From NCBI GenBank assembly GCA_004322215.1, contig SCSM01000040.1, forward strand, positions 143,712-207,711: DNA of 64,000 nt, read 5' to 3'. A program made the position numbers and the translations under genes. Numbering within the stretch: position 1 is the first letter of the stretch; every line of letters starts with the position of its first letter. Below the pieces are notes generated by a model. That model was given only the letters and a program-made list of their open reading frames with translations. It did no database searches and was not told the origin of the DNA. Origin of the DNA: Bacteroidota bacterium (lineage in GTDB: Bacteria; Bacteroidota; Ignavibacteria; Kapaibacteriales; UBA2268). Below are positions 17,345 through 25,294 of this stretch, piece after piece.

Positions 17345-19207
17345 ATGTACAACAATTTCGACATAATCGTAATCGGCGGGGGACACGCAGGCATCGAAGC
17401 ATCCTGGGTTTCTGCAAACATGGGCTGCAATACTGCTCTCGTTACTATGTCGCTGCATACACTCGGTAGGCCTTCGTGCAATCCTTCAATAGGCGGTACT
17501 GCAAAAGGTCATCTTGTCAAAGAAATTGATGCATTGGGTGGGGCAATGGGAATGTTGACCGATAAAGCCGGGATTCATTTCAAGATGCTGAACAAATCCA
17601 AAGGTCCGGCTGTCTGGTCTCCTCGTGCACAGATTGACAAAGACCTCTATCCTCAATATGCTCTTCAGCTTTTAAGCAGAACAAAGAACCTTACATTAAT
17701 TACTGAAACAGTTGATGAAATTCTTGTCGAAAAAGGAAAAGTTAAAGGTATCAGAACAGGTAACAATGAAATTATTAATGCAAAAGCTGTTGTGTTTTGT
17801 TCTGGTACATTTCTGAATGGCTTAATGTGGACAGGAATGAAATCCACACAGGGCGGCAGATTTGGAGAGAAACCTGCTCTCAATGTTTCGGACAGATTGC
17901 TCGAACACGGTTTCGAATCAGGACGCCTGAAAACCGGCACTCCTCCCCGTGTTCTGGACAGCACTATTGATTATTCAAAAACTCAAATTGCTCCCGGTGA
18001 TGAAGAACCACAGCCATTTTCATTCAGGACATACGAAGTGAAAAACAGAATCATCTGCCACGCAACAAGCACCAATGCGGAGACTAACGACATATTGAGA
18101 ACGGGATTCGACCGCTCTCCTATGTTCACCGGCTTAATCAAAGGCACCGGACCCCGCTACTGTCCTTCGATTGAAGACAAGGTTGCACGCTTTGCCGATA
18201 GGGATTCACATAAAATACTACTCGAGCCGGAGGGATTGAATACAAATTCTGTTTATGTCAACGGCTTTTCATCATCGCTTCCCGAAGATGTGCAGGAAAG
18301 GGCTTTGAGAACAATACCTGGTTTGGAGAAAAGCAAAATAATCCGCTATGCTTATGCAGTTGAATATGATTTCTTCTATCCTTATCAACTCAAATTCACT
18401 CTCGAAACAAAACCTGTCGAAGGGCTTTACTTCGCCGGGCAAATCAACGGCACATCAGGATACGAAGAAGCCGCCGCTCAGGGTTTGGTTGCCGGAATTA
18501 ATGCTGCGCTGAAAATCAAAGGTGATGGTGAATTTACTCTTAAGCGTTCAGAAGCATATATTGGAGTTCTCATTGACGACCTGGTTAACAAAAGCACTGA
18601 TGAGCCATACCGTATTTTCACATCTCTTGCCGAATACCGCCTTTTGCTCAGGCAGGACAACGCCAGCCAGCGGCTTATGAAATATGGTCATCAGTACGGA
18701 TTGATTCCAAATAGTGTTTTTGAAAAATCTCTTGCTGAAGAAGAAAACATTAGAAAGGCATACAATTATACACAAAATATAAAATTAAAGCCAGAAGAAA
18801 TAAACGATTATCTGGATTCTGTAGATGAGACGCAAGTCATTGAAACAACTGATATTTACACCTTAACAAAGAGAAGTAATATTTCTCTGAAGCAAATAAT
18901 TTTGCGTGTGAATGAACTGCCTCCCGAATTAATTAAAATTGCAAAAAGCGATTATCTTTTGAATCAGCTTCAGACTGAAATCAAGTACGAGGGATACATC
19001 AAACGCCAGAACAAAGAAATCGAATATTTCCTCGAAAATGAAAATAAACGAATACCTGATTCATTCGATTATACTAAGGTAAATTCTCTTTCAAAGGAAG
19101 CAATCGAAAAACTTAACAAAATCCACCCCGGCTCACTGGGACAAGCATCCCGCATATCCGGTATCTCCGCATCAGATGTTTCGATATTAGCTTTGTATCT
19201 TAAGTGA
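17345..19207 (+). CDS. mnmG: tRNA uridine-5-carboxymethylaminomethyl(34) synthesis enzyme MnmG
   Basis: A 620-aa FAD protein that with MnmE adds carboxymethylaminomethyl to wobble U34 of tRNA. Visible: the dinucleotide motif [11 protein letters not shown] at the N-terminus, [26 protein letters not shown], the GidA signatures KTGTPPR and [12 protein letters not shown], and the helical C-terminal domain ending [19 protein letters not shown]. Full length. ATG 17345 is preferred to TTG 17333. mnmG is often close to the replication origin; two parS-like sites lie about 2-4 kb downstream, in keeping with that. Its leader carries a REP-like palindrome. Confidence 0.97.
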   Translation: MYNNFDIIVIGGGHAGIEASWVSANMGCNTALVTMSLHTLGRPSCNPSIGGTAKGHLVKEIDALGGAMGMLTDKAGIHFKMLNKSKGPAVWSPRAQIDKDLYPQYALQLLSRTKNLTLITETVDEILVEKGKVKGIRTGNNEIINAKAVVFCSGTFLNGLMWTGMKSTQGGRFGEKPALNVSDRLLEHGFESGRLKTGTPPRVLDSTIDYSKTQIAPGDEEPQPFSFRTYEVKNRIICHATSTNAETNDILRTGFDRSPMFTGLIKGTGPRYCPSIEDKVARFADRDSHKILLEPEGLNTNSVYVNGFSSSLPEDVQERALRTIPGLEKSKIIRYAYAVEYDFFYPYQLKFTLETKPVEGLYFAGQINGTSGYEEAAAQGLVAGINAALKIKGDGEFTLKRSEAYIGVLIDDLVNKSTDEPYRIFTSLAEYRLLLRQDNASQRLMKYGHQYGLIPNSVFEKSLAEEENIRKAYNYTQNIKLKPEEINDYLDSVDETQVIETTDIYTLTKRSNISLKQIILRVNELPPELIKIAKSDYLLNQLQTEIKYEGYIKRQNKEIEYFLENENKRIPDSFDYTKVNSLSKEAIEKLNKIHPGSLGQASRISGISASDVSILALYLK

Positions 19208-19265
19208 CCAATAAATTTTATACAGAATTAATTAAAAAGGATTAATTTTGCAATTGAGGTTTAAA

Positions 19266-19592
19266 ATGTATTCTGATTCAGATATAAATAAAATTAAGGA
19301 ATTAATAATTCATAATATTCCGATTGTAACAGATGTGATTCTTTTTGGAAGTTATGCTAATGGTACTGATAACGAAAAAAGTGATGTGGATATTTTGATT
19401 TTAATGGATAAAGAAATTGATTGGAGAGATAGACACAGGTTTTTAAATAAAATTTATAGAGAATCTACCATATATGGATTTCATATTGACTACTTGTTGA
19501 AAACAAAGGACAATTTTGAAAATGACCTCAACTTACCAACTCTGTCACGAGTCATTGCTCGTGAAGGGAGAGTTATATGGAAAAAAAATTAG
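19266..19592 (+). CDS. MNT-domain nucleotidyltransferase antitoxin
   Basis: A 108-aa minimal nucleotidyltransferase. The catalytic signature is intact: FGSYANGTDNEKSDVDIL, i.e. GSX10DXD. TGAGG at 19254-19258 supports ATG 19266 rather than TTG 19248. It overlaps the downstream HEPN frame by 16 nt. In MNT/HEPN systems this protein AMPylates and silences the HEPN RNase. The HEPN partner is broken here, so the enzyme may be an orphan or may act on a HEPN protein encoded elsewhere. Confidence 0.85.
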   Translation: MYSDSDINKIKELIIHNIPIVTDVILFGSYANGTDNEKSDVDILILMDKEIDWRDRHRFLNKIYRESTIYGFHIDYLLKTKDNFENDLNLPTLSRVIAREGRVIWKKN

Positions 19593-19965
19593 AAGATACT
19601 CTTATTAAATGGAGGATAAAAACAGATAATGATATTAATAATGCAAAAAAATTCTAAAATCTGATGAACCTATAACTGACTCAATATGTTTCCATTCGCA
19701 ACAGGCAGCTGAAAAATTTTTGAAATTATATCTGGTTTATAAAGGTATTGAACCGGAGAAAACCCATAATATTTCAGACCTGCTTTATAAGTGCAAACTG
19801 TTATCTGAAGAATTTTAATTTTTAAATGATATTGAATATCTGACAGAATATGCTGTGTCAATGAGGTATCCAGATGATTTCTATATACCATCAATTGAAG
19901 AAGCAGAACAATCATTAAAAGATGCAATTAAGGTAAGAGATTTTATTTTGGTACGAATAATATAA
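19577..19965 (+). pseudogene. HEPN-domain toxin, frameshifted with an extra stop
   Basis: Starts at ATG 19577 inside the MNT gene (MEKKLEDTLIKWRIKTDNDINNA). The frame is lost in an A7 run (19645-19651), then continues in another frame as ILKSDEPITDSICFHSQQ, AAEKFLKLYLVYKG and THNISDLLYKC, the core of a HEPN protein. It meets TAA at 19816-19818 and goes on as FLNDIEYLTEYAVSMRYPDDFYIPS to TAA 19963-19965. The two lesions are independent. Gene order and overlap are those of a normal MNT/HEPN operon. Confidence 0.8.
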
Positions 19966-19972
19966 TTTAATA

Positions 19973-20788
19973 TCACATTTTCTTCACCTGTTCCAACTCT
20001 ACCTTCCCGAGCATTGCCGCTACTTCAGAAAAACTACTCCAATAAGAACCGATTATCTTCTTAGTCCTCGAAAGTACAAACATATCAATAACTGCATTTC
20101 CAATCCCTGCCGGACTGCTCCTGCTTGTATCGAAATAATTTGTAATTATTCTTTCACCATACTTTTGTACGAGAAAATCTTTGTCTTTAATCGAATCTGT
20201 AGCAAGGTAGAACCGGGCATCATTATCTTCCTTTATAATTACGTCTATTTTCTTTTCAAAAAGTTCGGTTGGGGAGTAATGACTCGATTCTTTATTATCT
20301 TGCTTTCGAATGTGAATTCCATAAGTTTGATTCCCACACCTTGAAGATAACTCATTTATTTCATACATCAACTTTGGAACCGGTATGAATAAATCTGAAT
20401 CAAATTCGCAATCGTAAAAGTCACTACTGTATGAAGTTATGAATATTTTATTATATTTTTTTATTGAATCCGGCTTTATTTTTTCCATCTTAAGTTTATT
20501 AAAAATAAATACCTTATCAAATTTTATCCTTAAGACGTTTTTTATCATATTCATATACCAGCCATATCGCATTGTATAAGGAAGGTTATAAAAACCGAAA
20601 GTCGGTTCATAAATTTCTATATCATTGAAAGATGGAATATTAAATAAATCAGAGAAATTTGCATTCAAGCCATTATCCTTCACCCATACGATTTTGATTC
20701 TTGTATTCAAATCTCTCGCTAAAGCCACAGCTGAGTTCATGGCTCTCATCCTGTTGGCTAATCCGAAGAATGGCTTGAAAGTAATCAA
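19973..20788 (-). CDS. NodZ-like GT-B fucosyltransferase-family protein
   Basis: A 271-aa protein that begins with the donor-loop pattern of O-/alpha-1,6-fucosyltransferase-like enzymes (FKPFFGLANRMRAMNSAVALARDL) and has the GDP-binding signature YGIHIRKQDN (H-x-R) plus the C-terminal ATDSIKDKDFL and DMFVLSRTKKIIGSYWSSFSEVAA motif set. By family it moves fucose or a related sugar from a GDP donor to a glycan; the acceptor cannot be read. It is short compared with eukaryotic members and has no membrane segment, so it is probably cytoplasmic. It starts 2 nt after the upstream membrane-protein gene, as one operon. Confidence 0.75.
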   Translation of the reverse strand: MITFKPFFGLANRMRAMNSAVALARDLNTRIKIVWVKDNGLNANFSDLFNIPSFNDIEIYEPTFGFYNLPYTMRYGWYMNMIKNVLRIKFDKVFIFNKLKMEKIKPDSIKKYNKIFITSYSSDFYDCEFDSDLFIPVPKLMYEINELSSRCGNQTYGIHIRKQDNKESSHYSPTELFEKKIDVIIKEDNDARFYLATDSIKDKDFLVQKYGERIITNYFDTSRSSPAGIGNAVIDMFVLSRTKKIIGSYWSSFSEVAAMLGKVELEQVKKM

Positions 20789-20790
20789 TT

Positions 20791-21168
20791 TTAAACTTGC
20801 TCCGGCTTGGATCTCATTCTCAATTTATCATGATTGAACCAGCTAATCAGAAACAGTATTCCAATCAGGAAAAGCGGACCTGAAATCAGCATTATCCAGG
20901 AGAACCTGCCAAAGCCAACCATAATAATATAATAGATACCGATTCCAATGTAAGCAATTCCGCCAATCCATTCCCATTTCCATGAAAGGATTAAAACCAC
21001 AATTATCAATAAAGTCGGAATCAAATGCATAATCAATCCGGTCATAGTTTGCATAAATCCGTGGTGCCCGGTGAATACATCGAATGCAAACATGCTGATA
21101 AATCCTGCGAACAGAATACTCAGGATTCTCGGTAACCAAAGTAAGAGTGTCTTATAAGTTTTGTTCAT
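20791..21168 (-). CDS. DUF7670-like small integral membrane protein
   Basis: A 125-aa protein with four hydrophobic helices (LLLWLPRILSILFAGFISMFAFDVF, GLIMHLIPTLLIIVVLILSW, IGGIAYIGIGIYYIIMV, WIMLISGPLFLIGILFLISWF). The pattern FDVF..HHGF and the W-E-W-IGG motif match DUF7670 proteins of Bacteroidota. Function unknown. It is cotranscribed with, and just upstream of, the NodZ-like gene; a joint role is not established. Confidence 0.7.
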   Translation of the reverse strand: MNKTYKTLLLWLPRILSILFAGFISMFAFDVFTGHHGFMQTMTGLIMHLIPTLLIIVVLILSWKWEWIGGIAYIGIGIYYIIMVGFGRFSWIMLISGPLFLIGILFLISWFNHDKLRMRSKPEQV

Positions 21169-21382
21169 AATTATATCTTATTTAAATTCTGAAAATATTA
21201 TTACAAAATTAATTAAAATAATAGTCCTAAAAAATCTTACTCAACAACATATCCTCACTTAATTTAAAAAAACGGCAATAATTTGTAACACTTTGAAATT
21301 TAATGAATTAACACACAATACAACTTTAGAAAATTTGTAACACGTTATAAATCAATGTATTACGCCAATTTTTCTCGTCTAA

Positions 21383-21398
21383 AGTTTCACGTGAAACA
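21383..21398. promoter_or_regulatory. parS: parS-like chromosome partition site 1
   Basis: AGTTTCACGTGAAACA matches the broadly conserved parS consensus TGTTNCACGTGAAACA at all but the first base, and its inner 14 bp are a perfect palindrome. Confidence 0.8.
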
Positions 21399-21560
21399 TT
21401 TAAAAGTAATAAAACAAGAAGAGAATACTGATTCAACGAATGAAACAAAATATCATTCGAAATGCTTTTAGTTAAATCTCAAAGTTTCATTTCACTCCCA
21501 ATTCCCCAATTCAAATTTTCAATTTTCAATTTTTAATCATCAATTAAAAATAATAAGGAA

Positions 21561-21576
21561 TGTTCCACGTGAAACA
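21561..21576. promoter_or_regulatory. parS: parS chromosome partition site 2
   Basis: TGTTCCACGTGAAACA is an exact match to the parS consensus TGTTNCACGTGAAACA bound by ParB. It lies 178 nt from site 1 and 41 nt upstream of the RmlD-like gene. Confidence 0.88.
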
Positions 21577-21617
21577 TTAATAAAATTTTTGATGCTGTTT
21601 AATAAGACAATAAACCT

Positions 21618-22553
21618 ATGAATGATGTTAATATTTTAATTTTGGGTGCTTCCGGGAGAATTGCTACTTCTTTAATCAAATTCTTCCGTCTCGAAACCAG
21701 CCACAGATTAATCCTGCTTTCAAACTTTACCGAAAAACTTCCACATTATGAGGGCTATACTTATTATAAAGTAAATTCACTCGACTTTAAAGAAATTAAA
21801 AATATTTGTTTTAAAGAAAGACCTGAGGTTATTATCAATGCTGCCGGCTACACAGACGTTGATAAATGCGAATCCGAGAGGAATACTGCCTGGGATTTAA
21901 ATGTTACTCTCGCTGAAAACCTTGCGAGTATTTCCAGGGTTATTGATTCCCATTTGATATCCTTCTCCTCGGACTATGTTTTCGACGGATTAAAAGGTCC
22001 ATATACCGAAGATGACAAACAAAATCCAATAAACTTCTATGGCAGGACAAAACACGGAATGGAAAATGCCTGCCTTTATAATCTTAATACGAGTACAGTC
22101 ATTCGTACTAACTGCATTTATGCAAGTGAGGCAAAAGGTAAGACTGACTTTATCCGTTGGGTGCTATACAAACTTGAACAGGGTTATGGTGTGGAAATTG
22201 TTGAGGGGCAATTCTGTAATCCTACCTATACTGAAGATATTGCAGTTGTGGTAAATAAAGTAATTACAAAGAAAAGATACGGAATTTATCATGCCGGTGG
22301 TCCCGATTGGCTCAGCAGGTACGAAATTGCAGTTACAACTGCAAAAGTTTTTTCGTTAGATGAGACTTTGATTAAACCGATTCGCCTTAATCAGCTTAAT
22401 CAATCTGCTCGAAGACCCAATAAAGGTGGATTGGTTAATCTGAAAGCAGTTACTGACCTCGGAGTGAAATTCACCCCTTTGGAAAGTGGGTTGATGACTT
22501 TAAAGCAATCAATGAGAGATAGCAGATTTACTTTTGTTTTAAAAGGAAACTGA
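21618..22553 (+). CDS. RmlD-like dTDP-4-dehydrorhamnose reductase family protein
   Basis: A 311-aa SDR-family sugar-nucleotide reductase. Visible: the NAD(P) motif ILGASGRIATSLIKFF, the RmlD signature INAAGYTDVDKCESERNTAWDLN, SSDYVFDG, the catalytic Y-x3-K in FYGRTKHGME, and GIYHAGG. RmlD makes dTDP-L-rhamnose, but no rmlABC is adjacent, so the substrate may be another 4-keto sugar. Neighbouring heptose and fucosyltransferase-like genes suggest cell-surface glycan synthesis. Confidence 0.8.
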   Translation: MNDVNILILGASGRIATSLIKFFRLETSHRLILLSNFTEKLPHYEGYTYYKVNSLDFKEIKNICFKERPEVIINAAGYTDVDKCESERNTAWDLNVTLAENLASISRVIDSHLISFSSDYVFDGLKGPYTEDDKQNPINFYGRTKHGMENACLYNLNTSTVIRTNCIYASEAKGKTDFIRWVLYKLEQGYGVEIVEGQFCNPTYTEDIAVVVNKVITKKRYGIYHAGGPDWLSRYEIAVTTAKVFSLDETLIKPIRLNQLNQSARRPNKGGLVNLKAVTDLGVKFTPLESGLMTLKQSMRDSRFTFVLKGN

Positions 22554-22690
22554 ATCAATTAATAATTCAAAATTAAAAAATTGGAAATTGGAATTGGGAT
22601 GTAGAAGAATTATCATGATGAACTTGGTTCAGCAACTAAAAAAAAGAATACTGACTATAATTGAAATTCAATAAATAATAAGAGGGAATT

Positions 22691-23386
22691 ATGGGGAAGT
22701 CAAATTTTAAGGGGTTTACTCAGGAAGTTAGAAAATTTTACCAGGAATTGGAAAAGAACAACAATAAGGATTGGTTCCAGCAAAATAAATTGAGATTCGA
22801 GGAAATCGTCAGGGAACCGGCAAAAGAATTTGTCTATGAAATGGGCTTGAGATTTGCAAGAATTGGATTGCCGTATTATGCTGACCCGAAGAAATCATTG
22901 TTCAGAATTAACAGGGATATTAGATTCAGTGCAAATAAAGACCCGTATAAAACTAATTTCGGTGTACTTTTCCCTTATAAATTCATAAACCAGTCAGCTA
23001 AAGCAGTTGAAGTACCCGGACTGTATTTCCATATTGATGCAAAGGAGACTTTTATTGCAGGCGGCTTGCACATGCCATCGGGTGAAAAGCTAAAGGAACT
23101 GAGAGAGTTAATTGCAGGTGATTGGAAAGAGCTTTTCAAAATAGTAAATAACAAGAAATTTAAAGAGGAATTTCCCATAATTTTCGAAGATGATAAATTG
23201 AAAAATATGCCGAGGGGATATGAACCGGAACATCCGGCTGGAGAATGGCTGAAGATGAAGGGTTACACTGTTGGATGCAATATTGAATTTAAAGAAGTAT
23301 ATGGTCCCAAACTAGCAGATTTATTAGAGAAAAAGGGGAAAGTAATTGCACCATTCCTTGAGTTTTTAGGTTTAGCAGGTAAGTGA
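22691..23386 (+). CDS. DUF2461 family protein
   Basis: A 231-aa protein matching DUF2461/TIGR02453 from end to end: FYQELEKNNNKDWFQQNKLRFEEIV, RDIRFSANKDPYKTNFG, YFHIDAKETFIAGGLHMP and LKNMPRGYEPEHPAGEWLKMKGY. The family is widespread in Bacteroidota and has no firm biochemical role. No signal peptide or membrane segment. Ribosome site GAGGG lies at 22682-22686. Confidence 0.9.
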   Translation: MGKSNFKGFTQEVRKFYQELEKNNNKDWFQQNKLRFEEIVREPAKEFVYEMGLRFARIGLPYYADPKKSLFRINRDIRFSANKDPYKTNFGVLFPYKFINQSAKAVEVPGLYFHIDAKETFIAGGLHMPSGEKLKELRELIAGDWKELFKIVNNKKFKEEFPIIFEDDKLKNMPRGYEPEHPAGEWLKMKGYTVGCNIEFKEVYGPKLADLLEKKGKVIAPFLEFLGLAGK

Positions 23387-23504
23387 TTACCAATTAATAA
23401 TGACTATTTAATATTGTAATGAAATATAAGCAAATTAATTGCTATTGGGATTAATATATTATTGGTTAATTTTGTATTAGAGAAGGAATATACCCCTTAA
23501 CCTC

Positions 23505-23545
23505 CGGATTCAGCCCTTCGACTAAATTCAGAGTGACAGGGCAGT
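23505..23545. repeat. Degenerate dispersed repeat
   Basis: CCCTTCGACTAAATTCAGAGTGACAG-type sequence (about 23514-23540), a decayed form of the CCCTTCGAC...AGGGTGACA palindromic repeat found between genes of many Bacteroidota. Only one copy is in the window. Confidence 0.35.
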
Positions 23546-23589
23546 TTCTTTGAGAAAATGGGAATTATATTTATAACATTATAATTAAT

Positions 23590-24582
23590 ATGCATAATAT
23601 ATCTGAGAAAAGGGCGAAAGAAATAATTCAGAACTGCAAAGGGAAGCAGATTGCAGTTATCGGCGATGTGATGCTCGACAGGTTTTTCTGGGGAAATGTT
23701 TCGAGAATATCTCCTGAGGCACCTGTCCCTGTTGTTGATATAGAAAATGAAACTTACCATTTAGGTGGTGCAGCCAATGTTGCAAATAATTTGAAATCGC
23801 TGGGTGCTGTAGCAATCCTTTGCGGAGTTATCGGAAATGATAATTCCGGAAAGAATTTTGTCGAAATTGCAAATAACAGTGGTATAAGTACACTTGGTTT
23901 GTACGAAGACAGTAAGCGCCCGACTACTGTTAAAACAAGGATAATAGGCAACAATCAGCATATTGCCAGGTTAGACAGGGAAACCAGGGAACAATTGCCT
24001 TCTGAAGGTGAGAAATTTATTCTCGATACTTTGAAATCAAGGAGAGAACTCGCAGGTATAATATTTGAGGATTATAATAAAGGAACAATTTCAGAAAATC
24101 TTGTTACAAGAATAATTGAATTTGCTAAAAAGAAAAATATTCCAATGTTTGTGGACCCGAAGTTCGATAATTTTTTCACTTATAAGAATGTAACTGTATT
24201 CAAACCGAACAGGAAAGAAGCACAGCAGGCACTCGGTTTCACACTGAAGAATGATGACGACATAAAGAATGCCGGAAAAATGATTATCGAGCGGCTTAAA
24301 TGTGACAATGTTTTGTTGACACTTGGTAAGGACGGAATGATGCTTTTTGAAAAAGAAGGGGAAATATATTCAGTCCCGACCAGGGCAAGACGGGTAGCTG
24401 ACGTATCAGGTGCCGGTGACACTGCTATTGCTACATTAGCTGCTTCGGTTGCCGGTGGTGCAACCATTCCTGAATCATCTTCACTTGCTAATTACGCTGC
24501 CGGTGTGGTTTGCGAAGAACCGGGTATCGTTTCGATAACAGTAAATAACCTGATTAATTCGATTGTTGTTAATAATAAATAA
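23590..24582 (+). CDS. rfaE1: D-glycero-beta-D-manno-heptose-7-phosphate kinase
   Basis: A 330-aa PfkB-family kinase equal to the N-terminal half of E. coli HldE. Visible: IGDVMLDRFFWGNVSRISPEAPVPVV, LGGAANVANNLKSLGA, FEDYNKG, FVDPKFDNF and the anion-hole/base motif DVSGAGDTAIATLA. It phosphorylates heptose 7-phosphate at C1 in ADP-heptose synthesis for LPS inner core. It is 8 nt upstream of the separate adenylyltransferase gene, so this organism has the split form, in one operon. Confidence 0.93.
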   Translation: MHNISEKRAKEIIQNCKGKQIAVIGDVMLDRFFWGNVSRISPEAPVPVVDIENETYHLGGAANVANNLKSLGAVAILCGVIGNDNSGKNFVEIANNSGISTLGLYEDSKRPTTVKTRIIGNNQHIARLDRETREQLPSEGEKFILDTLKSRRELAGIIFEDYNKGTISENLVTRIIEFAKKKNIPMFVDPKFDNFFTYKNVTVFKPNRKEAQQALGFTLKNDDDIKNAGKMIIERLKCDNVLLTLGKDGMMLFEKEGEIYSVPTRARRVADVSGAGDTAIATLAASVAGGATIPESSSLANYAAGVVCEEPGIVSITVNNLINSIVVNNK

Positions 24583-24590
24583 GATAAAAA

Positions 24591-25055
24591 ATGTTCATTA
24601 AAAGAACTGATATAAAATCAATAGCTAATAAATTTAGAATTGAAGGTAAAAAAATTGTATTTACCAATGGTTGTTTTGATATAATTCATAGTGGACATAT
24701 AACATATCTGAGTAAAGCAAAAGAGCTGGGTGATGTCCTGATTGTCGGATTGAATTCGGATGATTCGGTAACAAGATTAAAAGGACCAGGAAGACCGGTG
24801 AATAATGAAAATGACAGGGTATTGGTTTTGGATTCACTCAGGTTTGTTGATTATGTGGTTTTATTCAATGAAGACACTCCTTATAATTTAATCAAAGAGA
24901 TTATACCTGACGTTTTGGTGAAAGGGGGAGATTACACAATTAATACAATTGTTGGTGCTGATTTCGTTTCCCAAAAAGGAGGAAAAGTTATTTCAATTCC
25001 ATTAGTCGAAGGAAAATCAACTTCCGGATTATTGGAAAAAATCCGTCACCTATAA
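24591..25055 (+). CDS. rfaE2: D-glycero-beta-D-manno-heptose 1-phosphate adenylyltransferase
   Basis: A 154-aa nucleotidyltransferase equal to the C-terminal half of HldE. Visible: [24 protein letters not shown] (HxGH), [25 protein letters not shown], and [13 protein letters not shown]. It adds AMP to heptose 1-phosphate to give ADP-D-glycero-beta-D-manno-heptose. It starts 8 nt after rfaE1, so the two are surely cotranscribed. Confidence 0.93.
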   Translation: MFIKRTDIKSIANKFRIEGKKIVFTNGCFDIIHSGHITYLSKAKELGDVLIVGLNSDDSVTRLKGPGRPVNNENDRVLVLDSLRFVDYVVLFNEDTPYNLIKEIIPDVLVKGGDYTINTIVGADFVSQKGGKVISIPLVEGKSTSGLLEKIRHL

Positions 25056-25294
25056 AAATTAATGCCAAACAACTCTAAATTTCCTCAGGTGGAAAACTTT
25101 TTATAATTTAAAATAATCAAATTTGAAAATTCGTTCAGAGCGATTTATGTGGATATTTTCATATATTTGTAAATATTGATGTAAATGTACCTTTAATAAA
25201 AAAAAATTGAATATAAACGATTTATGAAGCCAAAATTTTATGAAATATAATTAATTTTTATTAATCATTTATTCATTTCCCATTAATATTTGAA

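Larger units (their letters stand above)
21169..21617. other. Divergent intergenic region holding two parS-like sites
   Basis: A 449-bp region between divergent genes. It holds two copies of the ParB-binding palindrome (separate entries) and an imperfect direct repeat AATTTGTAACAC at about 21280 and 21333. The remainder is AT-rich with no credible ORF. Confidence 0.6.

Noticed and set aside
1921..19965. Stop-codon reassignment (TAA as sense) to explain the interrupted toxin genes
   Set aside because: TAA is the normal stop of most intact genes in the window, and one locus also has a frameshift.
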